From Globodera rostochiensis (taxonomy: Eukaryota > Nematoda > Chromadorea > Rhabditida > Heteroderidae): 64,000 nt of DNA. Position numbers and translations under genes: made by a program. Positions 46,840 through 58,899 of this stretch are shown here, piece by piece (within the stretch, counting starts at the first letter, position 1; every line of letters begins with the position of its first letter). The notes beneath the pieces are model-generated. The model was not told where the DNA came from and made no database searches. It worked only from the letters and a program-made list of their open reading frames with translations. The stretch covers positions 1,140,666-1,204,665 of the forward strand of contig JAEVLN010000017.1 of the NCBI GenBank assembly GCA_018350325.1. The letters run 5' to 3'.

Positions 46840-48170
46840 GTTTAATTACAAATGATAAGGTTCAAAGGTTTTTGGACCGATCGAGAATAAAAGTCGATGA
46901 GAGAGGGGACACCAAAGAATATTACACAAATTTTGATCGTTGCAAATGAACCGGAATTTTTGCTGATTTAACTGTAAAGGATATGCCAAACTTGTATTAA
47001 TTAAATTATAATTTCTGAAAACTAATTGCCTTTCTTTAAAATACACAATCAAATTTAGGCAATTCTTTTGCTCCAATTTTAAATTTGTATATTTGTTAAC
47101 CCAAAAAATAATACTTTGTTAATTAGCCATTTAAATAAAATAGTTAAACATAATTTATTTAATTACACTAATTAGCTTGGCAGCGGTGTAGCAATAAAGT
47201 TTTGCGGCGTTCGTTTTCCTCCGATGGGTCTGACTTTGAGCCCCCCCCCTCGCCCCCGCCCTCGGACTTCGTCCAATCATCGCCCCAAATCGATCAACTG
47301 CAGTTGCGCGTGGTTGTTTTCACGTGCACACAATGTAAGACGAATTGCTGTGACACGTGGCACATGACAACCGGTGCTGAACATATCCGTCATAATATCA
47401 ACAACAGGTCCGGTCCGTACGACTGGCTAATTGTTGTGATAAAACGATGACCGATCTGATCAGTGATCAGCGGCCATTCACCATTTATGCACTTTATTTT
47501 CTTCACTAATCAAAAGCGTGTTAAATTATTGGAATTGTTTTATGCAATTAGGTACATATTTTACAAATATTTGCAATAATTTAAATAAAGATTAATTAGG
47601 AAAAAGGTTTAATTTCTCGATACCAAAAAAATCATTCCAAATGGTTTAACAAACCAAGGGGCACATTTTGTCTCTTAAGGAAAGTCAATTTCAACATTTT
47701 CCATTTTTGATCTTTTTTGAATTTTCGACGTTTAAACGAACGAATTGAATGCGCGTACATTCTCTTCCCCGACACAAATTTTTGTCGTCACACGCGCCGC
47801 CCGCGGTCACATTGTCGCCGAAGGCCAAATGCACACACAAAACAAGTCCGCGCAAAAATTCAGCAGCCCCTCGACGCGGAAGAGAAGAAAATGGCGCTTA
47901 TTTCTTATTTCTTGCTGCACACATTTCTCATTCATTAATTCACCCGCCGGCGGCGGCGGTGGTGAAGGATGGGCGGGCGTTAATGCCCCAAAAAGTGTCG
48001 ACGAAAAAAAAAAGAGTTAGTGTAAACGCGTGAATAAATTATTCTTAAATTATTGAGTATAAAACGGTAACAAAATTCGATAATGTGCAAATGAAAGTGT
48101 TTGGGTAAAGAAGTAAATTTTGGATAAATGTACAAAGAAAATAAAAGGCCCTTAAGCATTTGATGATAAG
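46840..48170. other. No confident gene; possible fragments
   Basis: A plus-strand stretch at 47,192-47,329 reads SFSSDGSDFEPPP, later SSPQIDQLQLRVVVFT, and meets a GTAAGA donor. Another at 47,745-47,940 is Arg/Ser-rich. Neither has a supported start or partner exon. Confidence 0.25.
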
Positions 48171-48173
48171 AAG

Positions 48174-48257
48174 TAGGACTATCGAGAACCGAGACCACCG
48201 AGACCCAAAAAAATCGAGAATTTCTCGATTTGAGACCGAGACTCTCGAACAGCTCTA
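48174..48257. mobile_element. hAT-like MITE with 8-bp target duplication
   Basis: 84 bases, TAGGACTATCGAGAACCGAG to CTCTCGAACAGCTCTA, flanked by exact ATAAGAAG 8-mers (48166-48173 and 48258-48265). The interior is TCGAGAA and CGAGACC words, like the element at 9,321. Confidence 0.8.
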
Positions 48258-48699
48258 ATAAGAAGGTGTTGGGTTACGATCCCAGGGGCGGAGGGGAAGG
48301 ACTAAGTCGTTGGGCGACGATGACATGGACAAGGAAACCGGGAGTCAATGGCTTCCGTTCCGTATCCACTGTCTTTTTTGCCATTCCGTATACCGTATAC
48401 CGTTGGTAATCGTACGGTAATTCCGTTTTCTGTATTTGTCTTTGACTCGGAAGCCATGCCCGCTGCTGCTGAGTCACTTTATTGAATTGGCGGAGAAATG
48501 ATGTGAATTGAATTACGTTCCAAAGGTCTGACACTTTGAACAATTAATTAAAAAACTTTACCCAACAAGATATAAAATAGGTACATATTTAATTGAAAAT
48601 TATAAATTTATTAAAGCAGCAACATAAAAGAAATAATCACAGAATTTGATAAAATAAAATAAAATAATAAACCCGTACTCTCTCTCTCTTTTATTGCGC

Positions 48700-50874
48700 T
48701 TAATTCTTTTTGCACTTTATTGACTTCAACCTGCCGTAGTGATGCACATAGTCCCTAAGATTGCCGGCTCCCCACATCGAAAGTGCCGTTGGCACTCCGT
48801 CTTCGCATTGGCCGTGTTTTTCATTATACTTTAAATTGAAAATAAATTTTCGTTTTAATTTTTGTATTTCTTACCGAAAAGCCCCAAATGAAGTGCATTT
48901 TCTGGTCCACCAAAGTGACATTGGCCAACTCGGCCAGAATGCCGGTGAACACAACGTCGTCCAAATAAAATCCGACAATTTCTCGACTGTGCAATAAAAT
49001 GGCCGTAATTGTTGCCGGGGTAGCCAAATAAACAGTGCCCTGCATAAAGTCGGGGTACCAGTCCAGGGGGTACACGTCCTCCGAGATGTACCTGCACAAA
49101 TGACGCACGTTTTTTTGGTATGAAAATATAAATTGAAGCTACACTTTCAAAAAATAAAGCTTTTTAAAGCTAACAAATTAAAGATCCGCCGCCACTCAAT
49201 AAAGTCGTGTAAATGATAATTTGTAATTTAAATATTTAAATTTATCATTTAATAAACGCGTGTAAAATATTAACTTTGTAATTTAAATATTTAAGTAAAA
49301 TAGTAACTTTGTAATTTAAATTTAAGTAAAATAGTAACTTTGTAATTTAAATATTTAAGTAAAATAGTAACTTTGTAATTTAAATATTTAAGTAAAATAG
49401 TAACTTTGTAAGTAAATATTTAAATTTATCATTCAATAAAGTCGTGTAAAATAGTAACTTTGTAATTTAAACATTTAAATTTATCATTCAATAAAGTCGT
49501 GTAAATGATAATTTGTAATTTAAATATTTAAATTTATCATTTAATAAACGCGTGTAAAATATTAACTTTGTAATTTAAATATTTAAATTTATCATTCAAT
49601 AAAGTCGTGTAAAAAGGGTTCATTCAACTCGTGTAAAAATAGTGCATTTTTTCAATCAGGAATTTATATAACATAATACACATTTATAATTGTACTCAAG
49701 TGAAACTGGGCGCGCGTGAGCCGATCAACAAAATTGCAGCAACTCATCATCCGATTAACAAATATTGCAATATATAATATTGAAAAATAGAGTTTTTGTA
49801 AACTTAATACTTAAATATAATTATTAAAATAAATAAAAAACAAAAAATTAAATAGTAATTACAAGCAATGCCAACCATTTGCTGTTTTTGTCCCGAATTG
49901 GTTGTGGCGAAAAGTAAATGTATCCAATGTACACCAGCGGATGTTGGACGGCAATTTGACGGAATTTTTTCTCCGTCCAATAGGCCAAACGTCGCAAATG
50001 AATCACCGAATCGTCGTCCGCTTTCATCACCCATTCGGCATTCGAACAAAACGATTGTTGCCATTGGAGGCCGCCGTACCACTAAAAGTGGTCGGTCGGT
50101 TAAGGATTCCACAAATTAAATATTCCATATATGTAGGTTTTATTTATTTATTGACTCATCAAAAGTGAAAATTAATATATATTTAAATTTATATTTTTAA
50201 TTTTGGATACTTTGAGGTGTATGTGCATGTAGGTGTCGCTGAAACCGTGCAGGAACACCAAATCGCCATGCTTCGTCTGCTCCTGGTCCAACTTTTTTTG
50301 AATATCGTTTGCTTCTCCTTCCGTTGCATCGGCGATCAAAAAGCGAATCACTTCCCCGGGGACCCAAAACATTTAAATTTAAAAAGCATTAAAAGCTTTC
50401 AAATGCTACCGAATCTTTCATCCACGTTTCTCGAATGCCCTTTCTCTTCTCGAACCCGTCCCTCCGTGCCATTGACAACATTATGAGCTTCGTTTTTTCT
50501 GGACAAGCATTGGCGAATTCCATCCAATATTTTAGGCGAATGTTTTTGAAACGAATCAAAAACTGCTTAAAAGAAAAAATGATTTTAAAACAGTTTCTCA
50601 AAAGTCAACAACTCTTCCAAACATTTGCCTATTCAGCTTATTTTAACTAAATAGGTAATTAATTAGTAATTACCCTCCGTCTTTCATGACGACCGCCTTT
50701 GTCATCTGCAGGGTAAAGCTGCTGCAAACTGCTGGTAGTTTGGGTTGAATTGTTGCCAAACTGCCAGTTCAATGTCGAGTTGAGCACTTGCGGCACCTCG
50801 TTGTTGTACAAAAGGAACATCAACATGGCTAACATGCACATAAGCAGAAGCATGCGCACTCGGTTGGTGCCCAT
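48700..50874 (-). CDS. Family-31 glycosyltransferase (beta-1,3-galactosyltransferase-like)
   Basis: Minus-strand exons 50674-50874, 50397-50565, 50211-50350, 49876-50081, 48875-49091, 48700-48828 encode about 350 residues. A type II membrane anchor (MLLLMCMLAMLMFLLY, residues 8-23) implies Golgi location. The catalytic domain has family-31 marks: RKGIRETWMKDS, RFLIADATEGEAND, HGDLVFLHGFSDTYMH, the metal-binding VMKADDDS, KWYISEDVYPLDWYP, GFYLDDVVFTGILAE. It would move a sugar, most often galactose from UDP-galactose, onto glycans of proteins or lipids; the acceptor cannot be told. C. elegans relatives include the BRE enzymes. Exons 2 and 3 join in frame only if the 46-base intron between them begins with GC; with the visible GTAGCA donor the next codon is a stop. 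That junction is tentative. Confidence 0.85.
49195..49625. repeat. AT-rich tandem repeat in a glycosyltransferase intron
   Basis: AAATAGTAACTTTGTAATTT, AAATATTTAAGT recurs with variants, interleaved with ATTCAATAAAGTCGTGT, about a dozen times. Confidence 0.8.
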
Positions 50875-50899
50875 TGGTGGCGGGAGGATTATTGGTATA

Positions 50900-51960
50900 T
50901 TGGACAATTTTTTTTATAAAAATATTTCCAAGAATTTTTTTGTTTTGTTTTCTATTTAAATTTACATACCGCATCGGATTATTGACAGCCGACGACTGGT
51001 GGCAACGTGGGAAATATGTGCATATAATGAGAAAAAGGCTGGGGGGGAGGGGTGGGGGAGGGGAAGAGGAGTTATTGTTGGCAGTCAGAGCCAAAACCAC
51101 TATTTGCATTTCTGTCCCCTGTCGAGAGTGAATCGGTTGGGGGGGGGAGGGGGGGGGGGGAGGGGGGGGGTATCTATCACAGTGAAATTTTGGGGCTTTT
51201 TTCTGTTGCTGATGAGCAAGCAAAAAGCAAATCAATTACGCCGCGCCATGCTTTAATTTTGAGTCAGATTTTGGCAAACATACATTTGGGAAGGCCAAAT
51301 TTCTTTAATAAAAAATAATATTGAGGGGAGGGGGGGGGAGGGCATTTGTTAAGCAAAAGAATTTTCAAAAAAAGGACGACAAAATGCATAAAATTTTCGA
51401 CATTTTTAATCATACGAAAAGCTTCTTAGCGCCTTCATTGAATTCGCGTTATTTCATATTCTTTGAATAATCAATTGTTGTTTGAAGAAATGGCCGGTCT
51501 GATTCACAAATGCTATAAGTGATGAAAATGTCGCCAAAATTGAAAAGAAAAATATTTTCCATTGAAAAGAGTGTAAAAAGGAACTAAAATGAATAAAAAA
51601 CAAGAAATTAACAAAACAATAATTAAATTAAAATTAAAAGAATGCTCACAAAAGTATTATCATTTCTTTTATTAAGTTTGTTTTTTTTATTATATTTATT
51701 CATTCGCAATATTTAAGTTCATCTTAAAAACGTTCGTTTTTTTATTTATATTTTTTTATTTGAAAAATTTCCCTTCCCTTCCCTTTTCGATTTTGCTTTT
51801 TTGTTTTATTGCCAATTTTGTTAATAAATTAAATTATACATTAGCAGACAACATTTATTCGCTTGTAAAAAGAGTCAAAATGACAATTTTAGTGTGTTAA
51901 ACTAACACAATGCTTTTATTATAAACCGTTAAAAATGCATTTATTTTAATTGCAAATCGC
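50900..51960. other. No gene seen
   Basis: 5' flank of the glycosyltransferase and 3' flank of the SXP gene. Very G-rich runs lie at 51,035-51,170 and 51,325; the rest is AT-rich. No exon supported. Confidence 0.4.
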
Positions 51961-51963
51961 TTT

Positions 51964-52749
51964 TTAATAAATGATAATTGCCAGGTACTGCTTGATCTCG
52001 ACTTGCATCTTCTTCAAATCATTTGTGTCAGTCTCTTCTCTGGTCTTTACCGGCAGCTTTTTAACAAGCTAAAAATCACTTGATGAGTATTTACGCTATC
52101 ATTATTTTTTTAAATCAAAATTGATATAGGTTTTTACATTTTTTGTTTTGTTTCTTATAATGGCAAATTGGATTTAATTTTTCGGAGGTCCTAACCTGCT
52201 CGATCTTGGTCAGTTTCTGCTCCGTCCCCGCGTTCTTGTCCATCAACAGCACCATCAGCTGTTTGTCCGCCTCTTTTGCTTCTTTCGTCATGTTTCGCTG
52301 CCGCTCTTTGGCCAATGTTTCCAACTTTGAGTCGGCTTCTGATCTCAGCTTTATCAGCTTTTCCACGGCATTCTAAATGGCTTTTGTACATTAATAGTTC
52401 AAAACTCAAATAAAGAATGTAATTTTGTGAAATTTGATTTGAATTTTTTCCATTTTACCGTAACATTGACACCCATCTTCGCACTGAACCCCCTCAGCAG
52501 TTTCTCCTGTTCCGCCAGGGACATTGCCGGGTTGTGTTTCGCCACCTCCTTCAACTTCTCGGCCTCTGTCGGCTTCAGCGTGGCCAAAACCTTGGACTGA
52601 CTTACGCGCAACTTCTTCATCTCGTTGGCCACAATTCCGTCGACTTTCTTCGCCACATTTTTCACTTCAGACTTTGTAACGTTGGCCGAAGATAATAGTG
52701 GCGGAATTGTCACAAAAAATACGACAAAAAAGTGAACAAAAAGTGCCAT
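51964..52749 (-). CDS. SXP/RAL-2 family secreted protein
   Basis: Three minus-strand exons, all phase 0 (52459-52749, 52196-52372, 51964-52068), encode 190 residues. Residues 1-22 are a signal peptide (VHFFVVFFVTIPPLLSSA). The rest is charged helix: KVDGIVANEMKKL, the Ala/Lys-rich NPAMSLAEQEKLLRGF, then EADKQLMVLLMDKNAGTEQK and a C-terminus ending EIKQYLAIIIY. This fits the nematode-specific SXP/RAL-2 (DUF148) family, small secreted surface or gland antigens found in animal and plant parasites, with no known enzyme activity. A TATA box (CCTATATAAAGGGCC on the minus strand, about 52,784-52,798) lies about 40 bases upstream of the ATG. Confidence 0.85.
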
Positions 52750-52799
52750 AATTATTTTTAATTATATTTTGGTTCAACAAAGTCGGCCCTTTATATAGG

Positions 52800-54090
52800 C
52801 GGGCGGCTCCATTCACTGAGCATTTTGTGAATGCATTTTGAGTGTGTCTTTCTTTCCATACTTAAAAATTCTTTAGAGAAATTTTGTTCGGATTGCTCCA
52901 AGAATAGCAAATTTGATGAAAGGAAAGAACAAATGGTTTTTTTTTGGCCATTCCTTCAACAGAAGATGAAAATAAACTCAATTAGGTAGATACTTCAGCA
53001 TAAAATTTGGTTTTTATTGCATTTTTCTACGATTATTTTTGTAAAATGCCGAAATATTAAGAAATTTCCCATAAAATGGCAACATTTGACTAAAAACGCA
53101 AATATAGCGAAATTTCGGAAATCATAACAATAAGAGAGCGTTTGTTGTTTCTGCATCGAGTTTGAGCTGAACCAGGGTGATCGATTTGGCGTTTTTGGTA
53201 AAAATTTGTTTTCAGAATTGGAGATTCAAAAAAGATTTGAATTTTGCCATATTTTGCATAAAATTGATTTTTTTTTTAAAAAAGAATATTTATACCGTTT
53301 CAAAAATGGCTTTAAATTCTCACTTTTATTTTCGATTGACAAATTCGTAATCATTGCATCAAATAACATATTTTCGATTTCGCATTATTTTCGTGGTTTT
53401 GGGTGGGTTTTACCGATTCGAAACCCCACCCGATATTTTCTCGATCCGCTGTATTCCCAGCCAGAAATGCACAGATTACTTTATAATAAATTTAAAAAAA
53501 AAGATAATTAAATTTTATCGATTTGCTTTAGCTTAACGTTGTTTGGCAATACGTGGAATAAAAATGGCATTTTTCTGATTGAGTAGATGAATGAATGCCA
53601 GCATTAAGCAAGCACTCACTACGTTTTACCTGTCAGAAAATAAAAAATAATTTATTTAAAATATTTTTCATAATAAAATAAAATATTTTAAAGAAGTTTT
53701 GTTAAGTCTCAGACGCATTTTCGGGTCTCTTTTTAAAAGCAGCATTGAGCACCCCACAACTTTGCTTCATTCGTTATATTTCTGGTTACAAAACATTTGA
53801 GCTGAGCAATTTCTTGTCACAAATAGCATTTTGTGGAAAATAACGTTTTTCTAAGCGTAGTTTTTTTGCGTTTCAAAACATAAAATTTTGAGGCGAATGC
53901 TATAGGAGTTGCAAACTCATCGAAAAATTGTTAAGTTTTGAAAAGATTGATCCAAATCCCACAAAACAGCATTTCGTATTCAAAATAATAACATAATTTA
54001 CCCTTACAAAAATAAACATCACATCAAAAGGAACTGGCCGCCCTAATTAACACCAACACTTATAATATTTAAAAAGTTCATTCAAAGGTT
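52800..54090. other. No gene seen
   Basis: AT-rich spacer between the divergent SXP gene and the tri-domain secreted gene; shared 5' flank. No exon or structured repeat supported. Confidence 0.45.
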
Positions 54091-54103
54091 GCTAAAGTGC
54101 GTA

Positions 54104-56605
54104 ATGCTGCTGCTGCTGGGAATTGCCATGTTCTCGCTGCTGTTCATCGACCAAAATGCGGCGGGCAACAACCAACTGACGCTGAAGCTGATCCCCAGTT
54201 TGGCTGACACGGGCCATGTTTACCACATTATCGCGTACTGTTACGGAAGCAATAGAGAGCCGCTTTACGGCGGCAACCCCGGAGAAGGATATGCGACGGA
54301 TCATTCAAATAATGACGATGTTATCACACTCCAGTTCACCATGGGAAAGTGTGTCACTTATTCAGTTTATGTCACCATGATAATGTTGATGGATGATGAT
54401 AGCCTTGGCCAATTGTATCCCTTAAGCTCGGCATGGGTAATTAACAAATATGCATATAAATGATCAAACCAAAACTTAAATATTTTTATAAATGAATAAC
54501 AAATTAAATTTTAGCCTAATCCCTATAGTAAGAACAATATTATAAACAACGGATTGAGCCATCGAATTTTGTTCGGCGATCATTTTCGTCTGTCCATTAG
54601 CCCCGCATTGGAAAGCCCTGACCTTTTCTACCATATTCGAGTGTTTTGCGACGAGACGGAAAGTCCCAAACAAAATGTGGAAATTGACGTAGAATCGGGA
54701 AAGGCTAACGAAACATGGACTCTTTCGGACGATTATTCTGACTACAAGTTCAAAACGTACAGCAACGCGTCGACAATGGTCGTGTTCAACAGCGAAGAGC
54801 GCCAATGCGCCAACAACACTTACCACATTAAAGTGTGGACAATTCAAAGGGAATGGCTGCAGTCAAATTTAAATGTAAGCCATTTTCTAAACAAATTGAC
54901 CACATACCGTATAATCCTTTAATTATTACCCTGGGTAATTAATTTTCAACCCTCCTCTAGGGTGAGTAATTATTAGGTGCTGGGTAATAATTAGAGACTG
55001 GGTAATTAATTTTCAACCCTCCTCTAGGGTGGGTAATTATTAGGTGCTGGGTAATAATTAGAGACTGGGTAATTAATTTTCAACCCTCCTCTAGGGTGGG
55101 TAATTATTAGGTGCTGGGTAATAATTAGAGACTGGGTAATTAATTTTCAACCCTCCTCTAGGGTGGGTAATTATTAGGTGCTGGGTAATAATTAGAGACT
55201 GGGTAATTAATTTTCAACCCTCCTCTAGGGTGGGTAATTATTAGGTGCTGGGTAATAATTAGAGACTGGGTAATTAATTTTCAACCCTCCTCTAGGGTGG
55301 GTAATTATTAGGTGCTGGGTAATAATTAGAGACTGGGTAATTAATTTTCAACCCTCCTCTAGGGTGGGTAATTATTAGGTGCTGGGTAATAATTAGAGAC
55401 TGGGTAATTAATTTTCAACCCTCCTCTAGGGTGGGTAATTATTAGGGGCTGGGTAATAATTAGAGACTGGGTAATTAATTTTCAACCCTCCTCTAGGGTG
55501 AGTAATTATTAGGTGCTGGGTAATAATTAGAGACTGGGTAATTAATTTTCAACCCTCCTCTAGGGTGAGTAATTATTAGGTGCTGGGTAATAATTAGAGA
55601 CTGGGTAATTAATTTTCAACCCTCCTCTAGGGTGGGTAATTATTAGGTGCTGGGTAATAATTAGAGACTGGGTAATTAATCAACCCTCCTCTAGGGTGGG
55701 TAATTATTAGGGGCTGGGTAATAATTAAAGGATATACGGTATTTGAAATTTTTTGGTTTTGCAAAAATTTTACTCAAAGAACTTGAAAAAAAGACAAAAT
55801 AACAATATGTGAACTTGTCGATAACTTCAATTGTTTTTCCCCGTATTTTTGTGCACTTTTTTTTCAGCTAACAGAACACCCAATTGTGCATTATGTGTGC
55901 AAGTCCCATGTGAACGGCGAAACACGGCAAATTTCTTTTCTGAATCATTTCCAACTTCAAATTGAGCCGCCGCTCGGCAAAGCCGACAAAAACGTTTATT
56001 ACGTGGAGGCGCGATGCCACGATTTCAAAGTGCAAACGTTTAAAACCATCACAAAGAGCAAAACTGACGTTGTGCTGCACAAAATCAATTGCAAAGCTTA
56101 TGACATCGCGGCACGGAAAGTGCCGTTGGATTGGATTCAACAAAGCATGAATGGTTACTACGGATATCAGGCAGGCAATTAATTCTAGAATATGAACTAT
56201 CCAAATTTCCTAAAAAATTCATTTATAGTACAAGGAGAGGATAGAAAAAACTCATCGAAGTTTTGTGTCAAATGTGAGCATCACTAACGGCGACACTTAC
56301 GTATTCCATTTGAATAAACGGCCATCCAAAAGGAGGAAAACGATCGATCTGACGGTAAAACATTCGAATTTTGGAGCTTTGAAATTGATTTGATCGGGGA
56401 AATCTTTTAGTTCGAGAATGAAAGCAAATCGGCGCTGAAAACTTGCAGTGAGAAGAAATTTACAACGATAATCGAATTATCGGACGATGAGCAGCAGGAG
56501 GAAGAGGAAGAAGACAATGAAAATGAAAATGAAAAACAACCAAACAGTGAAAAAACAAAAATGAGTGATGTGAAAGACAATTGCTATTTTTACTACCATT
56601 TTTAA
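54104..56605 (+). CDS. Secreted protein with three diverged tandem domains and an NLS-like tail
   Basis: Five exons, all phase 0 (54104-54436, 54515-54874, 55868-56170, 56229-56354, 56411-56605), encode 438 residues. Residues 1-20 are a signal peptide (MLLLLGIAMFSLLFID). Each of the first three exons holds one copy of a domain of about 100 residues, seen by the shared core: QLTLKLIPSLADTG with HIIAYC; FRLSISPALESPD with HIRVFC; FQLQIEPPLGKAD with YVEARC. Exon 4 ends with the basic cluster KRPSKRRKT. Exon 5 is acidic (DDEQQEEEEEDNENENE). A secreted protein with a strong nuclear-import-like motif is a common design of nematode effectors acting in host cells, but that is inference. Intron 56171-56228 starts with GC. 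Intron 54875-55867 is swollen by a 67-base satellite. The family is not recognised. Confidence 0.75.
54928..55735. repeat. 67-base tandem repeat in an intron
   Basis: Twelve near-identical copies of CTGGGTAATTAATTTTCAAC, CCTCCTCTAGGGTGGGTAAT, TATTAGGTGCTGGGTAATAA, TTAGAGA. Confidence 0.95.
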
Positions 56606-56897
56606 AATGGGTGCCATCGAATCGAACTTGCTCGAGGACAAAAACTAAAATTGGCATTCAAAACCCCGGAGTTTCCAAGAGACAATCCATCGATTTGTAA
56701 ATTGTCCTATCCTCAAAACACCAAAAAGCATCAGGATCATCCAAAAAACAACAAAAAAGCATAAAGCATCATAAATTTAGCATCATTGACTTTCCAAAAA
56801 ACAAAATGATGCTAAAGCATCTGGGAACCCTGACCATAATAGGGGTAGTACCTTTAATGACCTTAATAATCCAAAATATGGCCCAAAAACAGGCTAA

Positions 56898-58899
56898 TTA
56901 ATACGAATGCTTTTTATTACCAGCATCAATCAAATATCGCTTGGACAATTTTCTTTTCTTGCTAACAAAATTGTAATGTTTTCTGCGTGGCGGATCCGGA
57001 CAATTCGGGACGGGACACAATTGGCAGGACGGCTCTTTAATGCTCAGCGCAATTTTGCAGTCAAAATAAATACTAAAAATTAAAAATAAATAAAATTAAA
57101 ATCATTAAAATATTTACGGACGGGGACCTTTGTCTGTCGGCGTATTTATAAACATGCGCCTCTTTGCCGACCATCAAATCCGACACGTACTCCAAATTTT
57201 GCAACAAATATTTGTCACGAGCACAACTGTCAATTAAATGCGCATTTAAACATTTATTTATAAATCCGAATAAATAAAATTGAATTAAACTATTTAAAAA
57301 TAATAATTTTTTGTTCACCCTTGCTTATCAATTAATTCGACTTTGTCTCCGTTTCCATCATCCACAATGCAAGAGTGCTACAAAATAAATTAATGCCAAA
57401 TTAGTCAAATTCATATACATTTTTATTTATTCATAGTTAGTTATTGAGATTTAATTTTATCTTTTGAAAACCTTCATTTTTATGAAAAATAATAATATTT
57501 AATCAAAAATGGACTTTTAAAATTATAAAACATTTGTTTTTTACTTTTGAAAAACTTTTGTTATCGAAATTACGACTTTTGGAGATCGAACTTTTGCGAC
57601 AGCCCTAATAACCCTATTACCAACCACAATCATGCAAAATTGGTTTGGCTCTTCGGCTTCGCACGTCCATTTGTGGTAAACCTGCATTTTTAATATTTTT
57701 AATTTATTTTTAATCGTCTTTTACCATTTGTCCAATCGTCGCATAATAAACGGGTGGGCCTTGAGGTCCTTCACTTAGTACCTTTAAAAATTAAATTAAA
57801 GCTCCTCTGGCTTCCCAAGTAAATATAAAAAATGAAAATTAGTAATTCAAATCACTTTAAAAAAAGCAATTAATATTTTTTTATATTTGAAATTTATTGG
57901 CAGTAAAAACATCCAACTTCATAACGACAATTTGGCATCGAAATTTGCTTAGCTTGCATGGCCGGAGGATCCATGCTTAAAAAAAAATTAAATAAAAACA
58001 AAACTGAAAATGTGCCAAATTTACGGACCTCACTGTAAATTGCTTCTCCAGTTCATGCTCCATTTCCATGTAAAAGCAGCGCAAATCGAATACCCGGTCG
58101 AATTTGGACAGGTATTGGGCATGGAACGAAACAATTAGACGAATGCTCAAGAAAATTCCCTTCGGTTCGTCCTAAATTAAGAAATCCGGACAACCTTCGG
58201 GATTAATTGGGTCTAATTCCGACCTCGGCCCAGCAACTTTGGTCCTCAAAAAACCAAGACTCCCCGAATTCTGCTAGTTTTTAAGCAATTTTAAAATAAT
58301 AAATGCGAAAAAACTTTTGTTAAAAGTTAAAATGAAATGATTTTCAACTGACATGTTTTGTGTATTTTATGCCACATGTGCCAAAAGACAGTCGAATTTG
58401 AGCATTTCGTGCTGCCCCTCGTCGAATTGCACTTTCATCTCTCGGGGCGGATCGACACTGAGGCTCTTTGAATTTGCCTTCAGCAAACACAATGCCATTG
58501 AATGAATTTCGAGTGTCAAACCGCTGGAAAAAATACGGCAGAATATTTTAAGATTTCAAATTTAATTGATATAAATATATATATTATTATAAACTTTTAG
58601 TTTTTGAATGTTTAATTTAGGGTTGGCACCTTGACCCCAAACCCCGATCCCGACATAACCTTCCCCGACAACTCCGACCTCGACTCCGACCTTTCAACCC
58701 CGATCCCCACTCTCAACCTCTTCCCCAAACAGTTCGCGCAGTTTAAAATTCAAAAACTTGCCACTTCGATGTTTTTGCCACCACAATGAACGTACGGATC
58801 GCCAATTATGCCGTTCTCCGAAAGTGAAAATGCCGCCACTGATGAATGAATCAAAAATTCCAGAATAATAAAAGCGGGAACAACGAATATGAAAGGCAT
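56898..58899 (-). CDS. ZP-domain cuticlin-like protein
   Basis: Nine minus-strand exons close exactly to 318 residues: 58762-58899, 58353-58523, 58029-58171, 57918-57975, 57725-57781, 57625-57681, 57319-57377, 57128-57226, 56898-57072. After a signal peptide (FIFVVPAFIILEFLIH) a complete zona pellucida domain follows: DPYVHCGGKNIEV, RFDTRNSFNGIVFAEG, EPKGIFLSIRLIVSFHAQYL, SMPNCRYEV, VYHKWTCEAEEPNQFCMIV, HSCIVDDGNGDKVELID, YFDCKIALSIKEPSC. ZP proteins polymerise into extracellular matrices; nematode cuticlins form cuticle layers such as alae. A dibasic SKKRKLSKR stretch near the end could be the cleavage site, but no C-terminal membrane anchor follows, unlike most cuticlins. Intron 58524-58761 begins GCAAGT, a classic GC donor. 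Confidence 0.92.
58616..58728. repeat. CCCCGATCCC/GACCTCGAC island in a ZP-gene intron
   Basis: TTAGGGTTGGCACCTTGACC opens about 110 bases of CCCCGATCCC and GACCTCGACTCCGACC words. The opening resembles a hAT end; no matching right end or duplication was found. Confidence 0.45.

Noticed and set aside
54930..55735. Coding interpretation of the 67-base repeat
   Set aside because: 67 is not a multiple of three, and the array lies between a clean donor (54,875) and acceptor (55,867).
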